NCBI RefSeq assembly: GCF_963674565.1
Contig: NZ_OY771430.1
Coordinates: 2,418,001-2,482,000, forward strand
Reading direction: 5' to 3'
DNA length: 64,000 nucleotides
From: an uncultured Carboxylicivirga sp.
GTDB lineage: Bacteria; Bacteroidota; Bacteroidia; Bacteroidales; Marinilabiliaceae
The position numbers and the translations under genes were made by a program. Positions 44,635 to 54,054 of the stretch are shown piece after piece. How positions within the stretch are numbered: the stretch's first letter is position 1; each line of letters opens with the position of its first letter. The notes beneath the pieces were generated by a model that worked only from the letters and a program-made list of their open reading frames with translations, searched no databases and was not told where the DNA came from.

Positions 44635-45948
44635 TCAGTCGATATATCCCATTTCACGGGCTTGTTGTGTTAACTCTTCTCTAAAATCAGGATGAGCAAT
44701 ACTAATTAATGCCTTGGTACGCTCTCTTATTGTTAAACCTTTCAGTCGTACTGCTCCATATTCTGTTACAACATAATCAGTATGACTTCGATGCAAGGTA
44801 ACGGCAGTACCCGGCGGTAATAATGGTGTTATCGTAGAAACAGTTCCGCCTTTGGCTGTTGAACGACAAGCTATGATTGATTTTCCCAATCCATCCAATC
44901 CTTCTCGTGCTCCCACCGCTGTATCCGTTTGTCCTCCTGTACCCGAATATTGATTAATTCCAATGGCTTCACTGGCAACCTGTCCCTGAAAATCAACCAT
45001 AAGACAGGTATTAATAGAAACCATTCTGGCATTTTGCCGCACAACACAAGGATCATTAACATAGGCTCCCCTTAAAAACTCAACCGCCATATTGTTATTC
45101 AACCACTTATACATTTTCTCCGACCCCATTGCAAAAGTGCAAATGAACTTTCCATTATGTATACTTTTCTGTTTATTCGTGATCACTCCCTGTTCATATA
45201 GCTCCATCATCGAATCAACCATCATTTCGGTATGAACACCAAGATCTTTTTTATCTTTTAATGAAAGTGCAGCTGCATTAGGTATTTCGCCAATGCCCAA
45301 TTGAATGGTTGAACCATCATCTACCAATTTAGCAATATGATTTCCAATCTTCATGGCAACCTCATCCGGGACAGGTGAAGGTAAGGTAGGAGGTAACTGA
45401 TGATGCTCAACAAAAAAATCCACATCTTTTACATGAACATGCGTATCTCCTAGTGTTCGTGGTAAATGTTCATTTACCTCAAGAACAACTATCTCTGCAT
45501 GTTCCAGAATATCTTTCTCATAGGTTATTCCCAGCGAAAGTGAAACATAGCCCTTATCATCTGGTGGTGTACAGGTGCCGCAAAACATATGAGGTTTGCG
45601 AACTGATATGCGATCAAATCCTGCTGTATGCAGCATATTAGGCACGTAGGTTACTGTACCTGTTTTATTTTTGATGGCTTGCCTACTGCCGTCGGCATGA
45701 AACCAGGAACACAGTTCAAAGTGCCCCTTCATTTCTGGTTTCATGTAAAAGTCATAGGGTTTTAGTGTTAATACAGAAAATACCTTAACGTCTTTGACTT
45801 TGTCTTTTGCCTTATGAAACTGTGACATACACCCCTGAGGCTCTGAAGCACACTGGGCTACAATCACATCTGTATCACTCTTTAATAAATCAGCCACCTT
45901 TTCAAGTGGAATAAGTTTACTGTTATAGAGTTGTATTATATCATTCAT
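44635..45948 (-). CDS. Acyl-CoA:carboxylate CoA-transferase (AbfT/Cat2-like)
   Basis: This 437-residue cytosolic enzyme of the acetyl-CoA hydrolase/transferase family moves CoA between carboxylic acids. The glycine-rich LGIGEIPNAAA, the catalytic glutamate E241 in GVHTEMMVDS (equivalent to Glu238 of the Clostridium 4-hydroxybutyrate CoA-transferase), and VVTEYGAVRLKG are all present. It is encoded 1 bp after the symporter, so the imported acid is presumably what it activates. Hydroxybutyrate, butyrate or acetoacetate are candidates; propionate or succinate CoA-transferases belong to neighbouring branches. Confidence 0.9.
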   Translation of the reverse strand: MNDIIQLYNSKLIPLEKVADLLKSDTDVIVAQCASEPQGCMSQFHKAKDKVKDVKVFSVLTLKPYDFYMKPEMKGHFELCSWFHADGSRQAIKNKTGTVTYVPNMLHTAGFDRISVRKPHMFCGTCTPPDDKGYVSLSLGITYEKDILEHAEIVVLEVNEHLPRTLGDTHVHVKDVDFFVEHHQLPPTLPSPVPDEVAMKIGNHIAKLVDDGSTIQLGIGEIPNAAALSLKDKKDLGVHTEMMVDSMMELYEQGVITNKQKSIHNGKFICTFAMGSEKMYKWLNNNMAVEFLRGAYVNDPCVVRQNARMVSINTCLMVDFQGQVASEAIGINQYSGTGGQTDTAVGAREGLDGLGKSIIACRSTAKGGTVSTITPLLPPGTAVTLHRSHTDYVVTEYGAVRLKGLTIRERTKALISIAHPDFREELTQQAREMGYID

Positions 45949-45949
45949 T

Positions 45950-47503
45950 CTAAACCGGATTTTTCATTTTTCTGGATTCAATTAAAAATAGCACTAAACC
46001 AACAAAGGCTGAAACAGTAATAGCAACAGCTGATGCAATAGCAGGATTACACACCTCACCTTCAAAATACTGAGTTACATATCCCATCGACACCCCATAG
46101 GTTTGAACTATCCATGGAATAAAATAATATACCCCAAAGTGTGTTATCAAGGCTACTATAGAAGCTGAGAAAGCCAGTTTCCAGTTAGTTACTTTAGTAA
46201 ATATACCCATAATAATTGGTACAAAAGCTACCGAGAAATATGCATACACACCATTCTGAGCTAAAATTGCCACACTTAATTTTGGATTAATCAACTGATC
46301 TCTGGCCATCAAAAAAGAAACAAGTGCCAATATCACAATCATTATCTTATTGATCCTAAAATACGACCAATGGTTAGGAATGAAAGAGCCCAATAATGGT
46401 CTGATAATATCCGTTGTCCAGGTGGTTGAAATGGATTGAATGAGACCTTCCAATGTTGAGAAGCCGGCACTTAACAGTCCCAATATAACAATGAGACCTA
46501 TTACTACAGAGAACCAACCCTGGTTAAATACCTGAATCACATAACTTGGAATAATATCATCTGTTTTTAATACAGTTCCATTTACTTCTAATTGCGGGAA
46601 AGTCAGTCGGGCATATAAGCCTACGAATATTACTGAAAAGAAGAGAATTTCTGCAATAACAGCTGTAACCAAAAAGCGGTTAACATCACTTTCTTTTTTC
46701 AAAAATAACGATTTGGTAATGATGTGAGGTTGAATAACTACTGCTATTCCAACCACTATTTGTGCAAATGCAATCTCAAACATATCCCTGAATAATGGGC
46801 TATTAGCATTTGTATTTTCTACTAATAATGGATTTATCAAAGCCAGACTATTCCAAAACTCATCTATTCCGTTTTTTAAATGTTCGTAACCAGAAAATAA
46901 TAAGATTACTGCAACCAGCAACATTACAATTGCCTGGATAGAGTTGGTATAAACCAGAGAGTTGGCTCCCCCAAACATCATATAACCAAAAACAAACACC
47001 ACAACGCCTCCCAAAACAAGCATTTCATTGGCTGCAATTCCTTTTGATAAAACCTTTGTTATAGCCACCAGAATCAATACAATAAATGTAATGAGCAACA
47101 CAGACATTATACCCATAAAAAGCAGATACACTTTACTGTTATAACGTGTTCCAATCCATTGGGCCAATGAAATTGCTTTTACCGCCTGACCATATTTACG
47201 AAAGCTTTTTGTTAAAACCACCAACGAAACAAGTGTTGCAAGCGGGAAGAATAAGCCAAAGGACAGGACGCCACTCCACCCATACATAGCAATTAATCCC
47301 GGATTAATTACAAAGGTTGCTGCACTTGTCATTGAAACAGCAAGAGACAATCCTACAAATGCCGGTGAGAAATTTACACTTCCAACTGCATAATCCTGCA
47401 TTGATTTTGTATTCAGGGCACCTTTAATTACGAAATACAGGACAACTGCCGCGTAAATAATAATCAGAATCCAGGTGCCCACTATCTGTTCGGTTGAAGC
47501 CAT
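45950..47503 (-). CDS. Sodium:solute symporter (SSS family)
   Basis: This 517-residue protein has about thirteen membrane helices of the SSS/LeuT-fold type. Typical parts are AVGSVNFSPAFVGLSLAVSMTSAATF, ARLTFPQLE preceded by a long helix, GLLSAGFSTLEGLIQSISTTW and the helix-rich C-terminus. Members take up sugars, amino acids or short carboxylates with sodium. Its place between a reductase and a CoA-transferase gene (gaps of 4 and 1 bp) favours a short organic acid. Confidence 0.92.
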   Translation of the reverse strand: MASTEQIVGTWILIIIYAAVVLYFVIKGALNTKSMQDYAVGSVNFSPAFVGLSLAVSMTSAATFVINPGLIAMYGWSGVLSFGLFFPLATLVSLVVLTKSFRKYGQAVKAISLAQWIGTRYNSKVYLLFMGIMSVLLITFIVLILVAITKVLSKGIAANEMLVLGGVVVFVFGYMMFGGANSLVYTNSIQAIVMLLVAVILLFSGYEHLKNGIDEFWNSLALINPLLVENTNANSPLFRDMFEIAFAQIVVGIAVVIQPHIITKSLFLKKESDVNRFLVTAVIAEILFFSVIFVGLYARLTFPQLEVNGTVLKTDDIIPSYVIQVFNQGWFSVVIGLIVILGLLSAGFSTLEGLIQSISTTWTTDIIRPLLGSFIPNHWSYFRINKIMIVILALVSFLMARDQLINPKLSVAILAQNGVYAYFSVAFVPIIMGIFTKVTNWKLAFSASIVALITHFGVYYFIPWIVQTYGVSMGYVTQYFEGEVCNPAIASAVAITVSAFVGLVLFLIESRKMKNPV

Positions 47504-47507
47504 ATTA

Positions 47508-48251
47508 TTAAATTACGATTCCACCATCTACACTTAATACTGTACCATTAATATATTCAGCCTCCTCGCTGGCTAAATATGCATATGCTGAAGCTACATG
47601 CTCAGGTTTACCAAGCTTACCAACAGGTATTTTAGCTTCCATCATATCAATTACATTTTGTGGCATTTTCCGAACCATCTCAGTTCCTATAAAACCAGGG
47701 GCTACAGCATTCACAGTTACTCCTTTCCGAGCCAGTTCTTTCCCCATTGTCTTTGTCATACCAATCACTCCCGATTTTGTGGCGGCATAATTGGTCTGTC
47801 CAAAATTACCATACAACCCAACTACAGATGAGGTATTAATAATACGGCCATATCCGGCAGCTACCATATATTGTGATATGATTTGTGAGCAATTGAACAC
47901 ACCCGTAAGGTTTACATCAATTACCTGCTGCCATTGGTCTGGTGTCATTTTCTTCAACGTAGCATCACGAGTGATTCCTGCATTATTGATGAGAACATCT
48001 ACTTTACCATATTTCTCAATAACTTCCTTGCTTGCTTCCATTACTTCATCATAGACAGCAGTATTTACTTTGCGGAACATGGCATCACTCCCTAAACTCT
48101 TTAGCTCAGCCAGCGTTTCCATACCTTTTTCTTCATTCAAATCCCATATTATCACAGAAGCTCCTTCATCGGCCATTTTAATAGCACCAGCCTTACCAAG
48201 ACCATCTGCACCTCCAGTAATTATAACTACTCTATTTGTAAATCTTTCCAT
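47508..48251 (-). CDS. Short-chain dehydrogenase, 3-oxoacyl/acetoacetyl-CoA reductase type
   Basis: This is a 247-residue NAD(P)-dependent SDR enzyme. I start it at MERFTNRVVI (48251), because the longer frame back to 48317 overlaps the thiolase gene and adds non-family residues. The cofactor motif is ITGGADGLGKAGA, the NNAG motif is INNAGITRDATL, and the catalytic Ser-Tyr-Lys are in NTSSVVGLYGNFGQTNYAATKSG. The ending INGTVLSVDGGIVI is that of the FabG/PhaB group. Next to the thiolase gene it would interconvert acetoacetyl-CoA and 3-hydroxybutyryl-CoA. FabG-like ACP substrates are the alternative. Confidence 0.9.
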   Translation of the reverse strand: MERFTNRVVIITGGADGLGKAGAIKMADEGASVIIWDLNEEKGMETLAELKSLGSDAMFRKVNTAVYDEVMEASKEVIEKYGKVDVLINNAGITRDATLKKMTPDQWQQVIDVNLTGVFNCSQIISQYMVAAGYGRIINTSSVVGLYGNFGQTNYAATKSGVIGMTKTMGKELARKGVTVNAVAPGFIGTEMVRKMPQNVIDMMEAKIPVGKLGKPEHVASAYAYLASEEAEYINGTVLSVDGGIVI

Positions 48252-48262
48252 TTTTATCTGAT

Positions 48263-49459
48263 TTAGTCTGTTATACGTTCTACCAATAATGCACTTCCCA
48301 TTCCTCCTCCAACACAAAGTGTAGCAAGTCCGGTTTTAACCTGACGCTTACCCATTTCATATAATAATGTTGTCAGAATACGTGCACCTGAAGCCCCAAT
48401 AGGATGACCTATTGCAATTGCCCCACCATTCACATTTATCTTGTCTTTTGGGATTTTAAGATCGCGCTGAACAGCTATTGACTGAGCTGCAAAAGCCTCA
48501 TTTGCCTCAATCAGATCGACCTCATTAATATTCATGCCTGCTTTTTCAAGCGCCACCTGAGTAGCTTTAACAGGTCCGTACCCCATTATTGCCGGATCCA
48601 ATCCTATATTGCCATAGCTTACAATCTTAGCCAATGGTTTCAGACCTAATTCATCAGCTTTTTCTTTAGACATAATCACAAGCATAGCTGCTCCATCATT
48701 TATTCCTGATGCATTCCCGGCTGTTACTGTACCATCTTTTTTAAAGGCCGGACGAAGTTTAGATAGTTTTTCTGCAGTCACTCCGGATTTAGGGTATTCA
48801 TCGGTATCAAAAATTAATGGATCGCCTTTACGTTGAGGTATTTCAATTGGAACAATCTCATCTTTAAAACGACCTTCCATAATTGCTCTCTCTGCTTTAT
48901 TCTGACTGTCAGCAGAAAATTCATCTTGATCTTCCCTGCTTATTCCCCAACGTTCAGCAATGTTTTCAGCGGTAATACCCATATGGTAATTATTGAAGGC
49001 ATCCATTAGTCCATCATTAATCATAGAGTCAAGCATGGTTCCATCACCCATTCGATAACCAAATCGAGCTTTTGGTAATATATATGGAGCATTGGACATA
49101 CTTTCCACCCCACCTGCCAGTATCACTTCACTGTCTCCCAAAGCTATAAATTGAGCTGCCATAATCACAGTTCTTAAACCGGAAGCACATAACTTATTAA
49201 TGCACATTGCCGGAACAGTATCCGGTAATCCGGAATGGATTGCAATTTGTCGTGCAATATTCTGACCGGCACCAGCCGAAAGAATATTACCAACTAAAAC
49301 TTCATCAATCATATCGGGTGAAATGTGAGCACGATCGATGGCTGCTTTTGAAGCTGCAACGCCCAGTTCAACAGCACTTAACTCAGCAGCCATGCCTCCG
49401 AAATTTCCAACAGCTGTTCGGGCAGCAGAGACTATGACAACTTCCCTTGTAGTATTCAT
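48263..49459 (-). CDS. Acetyl-CoA C-acetyltransferase (thiolase)
   Basis: This 398-residue enzyme makes or cleaves acetoacetyl-CoA. All thiolase signatures are present: the nucleophile in INKLCASGLRT (Cys ~91), NEAFAAQ, the histidine in GGAIAIGHPIGASGARI and the second cysteine in ATLCVGGGMGSALLVE. It is the first gene of the six-gene operon, so its promoter lies in the long region up to 50133. The direction (synthesis or breakdown) depends on the pathway; the linked importer favours breakdown. Confidence 0.94.
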   Translation of the reverse strand: MNTTREVVIVSAARTAVGNFGGMAAELSAVELGVAASKAAIDRAHISPDMIDEVLVGNILSAGAGQNIARQIAIHSGLPDTVPAMCINKLCASGLRTVIMAAQFIALGDSEVILAGGVESMSNAPYILPKARFGYRMGDGTMLDSMINDGLMDAFNNYHMGITAENIAERWGISREDQDEFSADSQNKAERAIMEGRFKDEIVPIEIPQRKGDPLIFDTDEYPKSGVTAEKLSKLRPAFKKDGTVTAGNASGINDGAAMLVIMSKEKADELGLKPLAKIVSYGNIGLDPAIMGYGPVKATQVALEKAGMNINEVDLIEANEAFAAQSIAVQRDLKIPKDKINVNGGAIAIGHPIGASGARILTTLLYEMGKRQVKTGLATLCVGGGMGSALLVERITD

Positions 49460-50133
49460 AAAATGTAGATTTAATTAGTCGATAGTAAAAAGTAACAGCA
49501 CCTTTAATTGTCTGACTTACTATCACAAATAAAAATCACATTAAAAAAAAACGAAAAACGGAGTATTAAAAAACAAGGGTTGACTTATTAACACTCAAAT
49601 CATTATTTAACAACTAAACAATTAAATATCTGACGATTACAAACAAACTTTACTCTATAGACACTTACATAATGGAGTTCCTTTTAAACACTTCTAACAA
49701 TTAGCTTACTTACCATTGAATATCAATTAAATAACTAATTACATTGCTGTTTTATTCTTTATATAATCATTCAGTGATAAAAAACTCTAAAGCATTTTAT
49801 CATATCATCCTAAATGATAAAACAGGCTACAGCTTATTTATAAGTGAAATTATTCCATCCCACAACTTCATTTCGATAACAAGCTTTTATTCTTATACTT
49901 ATCAAAAAATCGAACTATAGAACTTTCTTCAGTTGCCTTAAAACTCCACCTATTGGAATCAATTCTCCACCGTAATTCGAAAATTACAATCAATCTTTGT
50001 AGGTAGGAGATGATCTAACTTTTGTGGCACCATATAGAGAACCAATAAAAATGGTATAAGTAACCTTTAAAAAAGTTACTATTTTAGATATACTCCATTA
50101 GCTAAATGAAAAACAAACTTTTATAATCAATTA
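49460..50133. other. 674-bp divergent intergenic region
   Basis: This AT-rich region separates the thiolase operon from the sugar symporter gene and must hold both promoters. A possible plus-strand promoter is TTTG (49996-49999) with TAACTTTTG (50016-50024). A perfect inverted repeat AGTAAC / GTTACT (50059-50064, 50075-50080) lies about 55 bp before the symporter ATG and might be an operator. No gene, long hairpin or repeat array is seen in the rest. Confidence 0.5.
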
Positions 50134-51555
50134 ATGAAAAATCAAAAGTTAAGTATTCTCGAAAAAATCGGATACGGATCGGGAGATGCAGCGGTAAATG
50201 TTGTGATTTCTTCCATGTTTCTAATCATAACCTATTTCTACACTGATATATTCGGCATTTCGCCCAAAGACGTAGCTCTTATGTTTTTGCTGGTGCGCCT
50301 GATCGATGCCATTAGTGATCCATTGATGGGAATCATTACTGATAAATATAAATCAGACAAGTGGGGTCGATTTCGCCCTTATTTCCTTTATTTATCGGTT
50401 CCTTTTGGTTTGGCAGTGTTTTTTACCTTTTCAACACCCGACTTTGAATATGCAGGTAAATTAATTTATGGCTACGCAACCTATATCTTTGTTACCTTAA
50501 TGTTTACTTCAGTAACCATTCCATACATTTCGTTAATCGGTGTTCTTACCAACGATCCTAAAGAACGGTTATCGGCCAGTGGATATCGCTTATTCTTTGC
50601 AAAGGTTGCCGCTTTCGGTGTTTCGATATTAGTACCTATCATGGCAAAATTTGTGGGTGAAATAGATTGGTCTACTTTTTCGATCAATGGCTTAAACCTG
50701 GTATACGAAAAACTCGAAACTCCCAATTTAAAAACTGGTTACCAGGCTGCTATGGGTGTTATGGCTTTTTTAGGCACAGTACTGTTTTTATTTTGCTTTT
50801 TCACGACTTCTGAGCGTGTAGAGCATGAAGTTGAAAAAACTCCGTACTTAGAACAGTTAAAGTATCTGTTTAAGAACAACCAATGGGTACTATTGCTGGG
50901 CTCTTGCCTGTCAGGTACTACCGGTTATGTAATACGTGCTTCTGTAGCTATTTTTTATGCCAAATACTACCTCGGAGGCGATGAAACAGTTCAATCAACC
51001 TTTATGGGAACCGGTGTTGCTGCGGCTATTTTAGCCATGCCGGCATCCACTTTAATTACCAAACGATTCTGTAAGGTAAAACTATTCTGGATGTCTCAGT
51101 TTGCAGTTGGTATTTTGAGTGTATTAATGTTTGTTCTTGTTCAACCACAACCAGAAAGTATGATGATGGCATATGTTATGTATTTCATTCTATCTTTTGT
51201 TGTTGACGTACATGCTCCTATCTTTTGGACTGCCATTGCCGAGGCGGTTGATTATGGTCAGGCAGAAACAGGTGTTCGTGTGTCTGGTTTGGCTTTCGGA
51301 GGTATTTCATTTGCTCAGAAAGCAGGTATGGGTATCGCCGGTGCCGTTGTTGGTCTATTGCTATCATGGTTTGGTTACGTAGCTGCAACCGAAGAAATTC
51401 CTAATCCGGTACAATCAGAAACAGCCCTATTGGGTATATCATTGATGTTGACAATTATACCTGGCGTTTTCCATGTTATTAATGGAATCCTGATACATCG
51501 ATATAAAATTACCGACAAATATTACGAAACAATCAAAGCAAAAATTCATATCTAA
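50134..51555 (+). CDS. GPH-family sugar:cation symporter (MelB/XynP-like)
   Basis: This 473-residue protein has about twelve membrane helices. It shows the glycoside-pentoside-hexuronide hallmarks: an N-terminal EKIGYGSGDAAVNVV, the cation-site LVRLIDAISDPLMGIITDKYKSDKWGRFRPY, and DVHAPIFWTAIAEAVDYGQAETGVR in the second half. It takes up oligosaccharides or glycosides with sodium or protons. It is joined by a 1-bp gap to a cytoplasmic GH43, so it most likely imports a pentoside that the GH43 then splits. Confidence 0.93.
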   Translation: MKNQKLSILEKIGYGSGDAAVNVVISSMFLIITYFYTDIFGISPKDVALMFLLVRLIDAISDPLMGIITDKYKSDKWGRFRPYFLYLSVPFGLAVFFTFSTPDFEYAGKLIYGYATYIFVTLMFTSVTIPYISLIGVLTNDPKERLSASGYRLFFAKVAAFGVSILVPIMAKFVGEIDWSTFSINGLNLVYEKLETPNLKTGYQAAMGVMAFLGTVLFLFCFFTTSERVEHEVEKTPYLEQLKYLFKNNQWVLLLGSCLSGTTGYVIRASVAIFYAKYYLGGDETVQSTFMGTGVAAAILAMPASTLITKRFCKVKLFWMSQFAVGILSVLMFVLVQPQPESMMMAYVMYFILSFVVDVHAPIFWTAIAEAVDYGQAETGVRVSGLAFGGISFAQKAGMGIAGAVVGLLLSWFGYVAATEEIPNPVQSETALLGISLMLTIIPGVFHVINGILIHRYKITDKYYETIKAKIHI

Positions 51556-51556
51556 A

Positions 51557-52558
51557 ATGGCTACATACAGCAATAAACCTTTGGTGGAGCAACGAGCTGA
51601 TCCGTTTGCATACAAACATACCGATGGCTATTACTATTTCACAGGTTCAGTACCTACCTATGATCGTATTGAACTGAGAAGATCAAAAACATTGGAACGA
51701 TTAAAAGATGCTGAAACTTTTGATGTTTGGTTCAAACACGAGTCAGGTCCTATGAGCCGCCATATATGGGCACCAGAAATTCATTACCTGGATGGGAAAT
51801 GGTATGTGTACTTTGCCGCCAGTGAAGAAGATGACATTTGGGCATTAAGACCCTATGTGTTGGAATGTAAAGGTCAGGATCCATTAAAAGATGAGTGGGT
51901 TGAATTGGGTATGATGCAGGCTGCAGACGATGATCATAAATCATTTATTGACTTTTCGCTGGATGCTACCATTTTTGAAAACAAAGGGAAACGTTACTTC
52001 TGCTGGGCTGAAAAAACGGGTGGTCAGTTTGCTGCATCCAACCTCTATCTGGCCGAAATGGAATCACCTGTTAAACTGAAGACTGTTCAGTTTATGCTTA
52101 CCACCCCTGATTATGACTGGGAAAGAGTTGATTTCTGGGTAAATGAGGGTCCGGCAGTGATTAAAAATAACGGTAAGATTTATATTACTTTTTCGGCGAG
52201 TGCCACAGGTGCTTGTTATTGCATGGGCTTGATGGAAGCGGATGAGAACTCAGACCTGCTGGATAGAAATTCGTGGAAGAAATCTAGATATCCTGTATTA
52301 CAAACGGATTACGATAAAAAGATTTATGGTCCGGGACATAACAGCTTTACAGTTGCTGAAGACGGCGTTACTCCTTTATGTATCTATCATGCCCGTGATT
52401 ACGACAAAGCAGTTGGCGATCCTACAGTTGTGCCTAAGAGCGATAAACGTCCATTGGAGGAAATCGTTGCTGATCCTTTATACGATCCAAACCGACATGC
52501 CAGAGTGATGGAAGTAAAATTTGACAATGGTGGAAGACCTGTTTTTGAACTTTATTAA
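51557..52558 (+). CDS. Cytoplasmic GH43 glycosidase (arabinofuranosidase/xylosidase type)
   Basis: This 333-residue protein is one GH43 propeller with no signal peptide. The triad is D15 in EQRADPFAY, D136 in FSLDATIF and E197 in VNEGPAVIKNNG. A GPGHNSF motif near residue 258 is typical of exo-acting arabinofuranosidases/xylosidases. It is cotranscribed with the GPH symporter, which supports hydrolysis of imported short arabino- or xylosides. The exact subfamily cannot be assigned by eye. Confidence 0.88.
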   Translation: MATYSNKPLVEQRADPFAYKHTDGYYYFTGSVPTYDRIELRRSKTLERLKDAETFDVWFKHESGPMSRHIWAPEIHYLDGKWYVYFAASEEDDIWALRPYVLECKGQDPLKDEWVELGMMQAADDDHKSFIDFSLDATIFENKGKRYFCWAEKTGGQFAASNLYLAEMESPVKLKTVQFMLTTPDYDWERVDFWVNEGPAVIKNNGKIYITFSASATGACYCMGLMEADENSDLLDRNSWKKSRYPVLQTDYDKKIYGPGHNSFTVAEDGVTPLCIYHARDYDKAVGDPTVVPKSDKRPLEEIVADPLYDPNRHARVMEVKFDNGGRPVFELY

Positions 52559-53486
52559 TCAGGTAACATTTAATTTATTTGATTAAATATTAAAGTATTC
52601 TTACCCTGAGGGGTTCTAATAGTAGTTTGTTAATAGTAAGGTGGAGCAATCCACCTTTCTTTCTTAATAGCCATAGATCTTTTTAGATTTGTGAAAATTG
52701 TGGTTGAAAAATAATATTATCCCGTCGCAATAGAGCTATCTGGCAAAGAAGGTTACTGGGTGCCGAGGATTTACAGCTCACTTATACCGTGGGTTAAAAC
52801 CCACAACTTTTGCAGTCAGGCTTTCAGGCATTTTTAACGATTTCTATGGTTTAATTACATTCGGACTAATTCCATTTGATTCTGTCCATAGAAAATCTGA
52901 AATTGGCGCTTCGCCCAAACCCGACTTCATTTTTTGTCTTGACACAAAAAACGGAAGCAAAAAAAGTCAAGGCTACACCTGCTTCACTAAAAAAACTACG
53001 TTCGATTTACTGAAATAGTTTAAACTCGTTGGCTTCACTCAACTCAAACAAAAACGATTTATAATCGTCAATTCAACCTTGTTTTTTTGTTCACCAGCTG
53101 AGGCCGCCATTTAACTGCAACCGACTACTTGCAACGGATTTACAGGACTCTCATAACGTGGTTTAAAACCCACGGCTGTTACAGTCAGCCTTTCAGGCTT
53201 CGTCAAACGGCTTTAAAATTTAAAAACACCTTTAAAATTCAATTCGTGTAATTTGCGTAATTTGTGGTTGAAAATTAATTGATATTTAATCACTTAAGCT
53301 CAACTAAAATGTAAGCGACATTATAACAGTGATGCTGTTATGAAATTTGATTGCTGTACACATCTTATTGATCTTCTCACATCTAAAATCCTTTACCTAA
53401 AAATGTTAGTTCAGTTTATCATTCTCTTAGACTGGACAAACCATAAATCTGGGAGTAACTTTGCTGTTCACTAAATATTTCCAATC
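52559..53486. repeat. 928-bp intergenic region made of dispersed-repeat-like DNA
   Basis: No gene is seen. Two related 64-bp direct copies occur at 52767-52830 and 53136-53199. Both start GGATTTACAG, contain a hairpin around GTGGGTTAAAACCCAC or a variant of it, and end TTTCAGGC. A second, shorter repeat (TTGTGGTTGAAAA) flanks the block at about 52699 and 53260. Between them, 52936-52972 holds the inverted CTTGAC...GTCAAG within an adenine-rich stretch. The arrangement looks like repetitive extragenic palindromes or a decayed non-autonomous element. Confidence 0.65.
53456..53463 (+). promoter_or_regulatory. Candidate -7 promoter element (TAACTTTG)
   Basis: An exact TAnnTTTG match lies 23 bp before the start codon at 53487. 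The -33 element is not clear. Confidence 0.45.
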
Positions 53487-53915
53487 ATGAAAGCAAAATT
53501 GTTTTTTCTTATGGTGTTTTCTATAATCATCATAGGTTGCGAGCAGAAAACCAAAGATCCTATTGAGGGTGTTTGGAAAATGATTTATATGGAGTTTCCT
53601 GATATGGCAATTTCCTATCCAGGAGGAGCTACCGGGGAAGCAACAAAATCATGGTCTACAGGAGGCTTCACTATTGGCGGAGAATGGCAAATAGATACCA
53701 TTCATTACAATTATCATGGTTGGGGCACCTACACGTTAGAAGACACACATTACACTGAAACCATTATCAATCATCCAGATGATGCTCTTGTTGGTGAAAC
53801 AATTAAGATGATCATCATAGTACGTAACGATACATTAATACAAAAGTGGCCGGTTGATAGTAATTGGATTCCTGTTGACAATCACAATACAGAAAAATAC
53901 ATCCGATTAAAATAA
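53487..53915 (+). CDS. Small hypothetical lipoprotein
   Basis: This is a 142-residue protein with a lipoprotein signal (FSIIIIGC, C18). The mature part begins DPIEGVWKMIYMEF and has a lipocalin-like pattern of short strands (GGEWQIDTIHYNYHGWGTYTLEDTHYTE, LVGETIKMIIIVRNDTLIQKW), ending with NTEKYIRLK. That closing pattern is common in Bacteroidota lipocalin-like proteins. The ligand is unknown. It is a single gene with its own promoter and terminator. Confidence 0.82.
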   Translation: MKAKLFFLMVFSIIIIGCEQKTKDPIEGVWKMIYMEFPDMAISYPGGATGEATKSWSTGGFTIGGEWQIDTIHYNYHGWGTYTLEDTHYTETIINHPDDALVGETIKMIIIVRNDTLIQKWPVDSNWIPVDNHNTEKYIRLK

Positions 53916-53939
53916 TCAACTTTTAAAGTCGTAAATATC

Positions 53940-53968
53940 AGGAAGGAACAAGTATATTATTCCTTCCT
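53940..53968 (+). terminator. Rho-independent terminator of the lipoprotein gene
   Basis: A perfect 9-bp stem (AGGAAGGAA / TTCCTTCCT) is followed by GTTTTTATTTTT. Confidence 0.9.
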
Positions 53969-54022
53969 GTTTTTATTTTTATCAGCCTGAATTACTTCTC
54001 TTAGCCAAAACAATTATTCTAC

Positions 54023-54030
54023 TATCTTTG
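54023..54030 (+). promoter_or_regulatory. Candidate -7 promoter element (TATCTTTG)
   Basis: An exact TAnnTTTG match lies 24 bp before the start codon at 54055, which implies a very short leader. Confidence 0.5.
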
Positions 54031-54054
54031 CAGCTTCAAAACAATTAACAGAAG

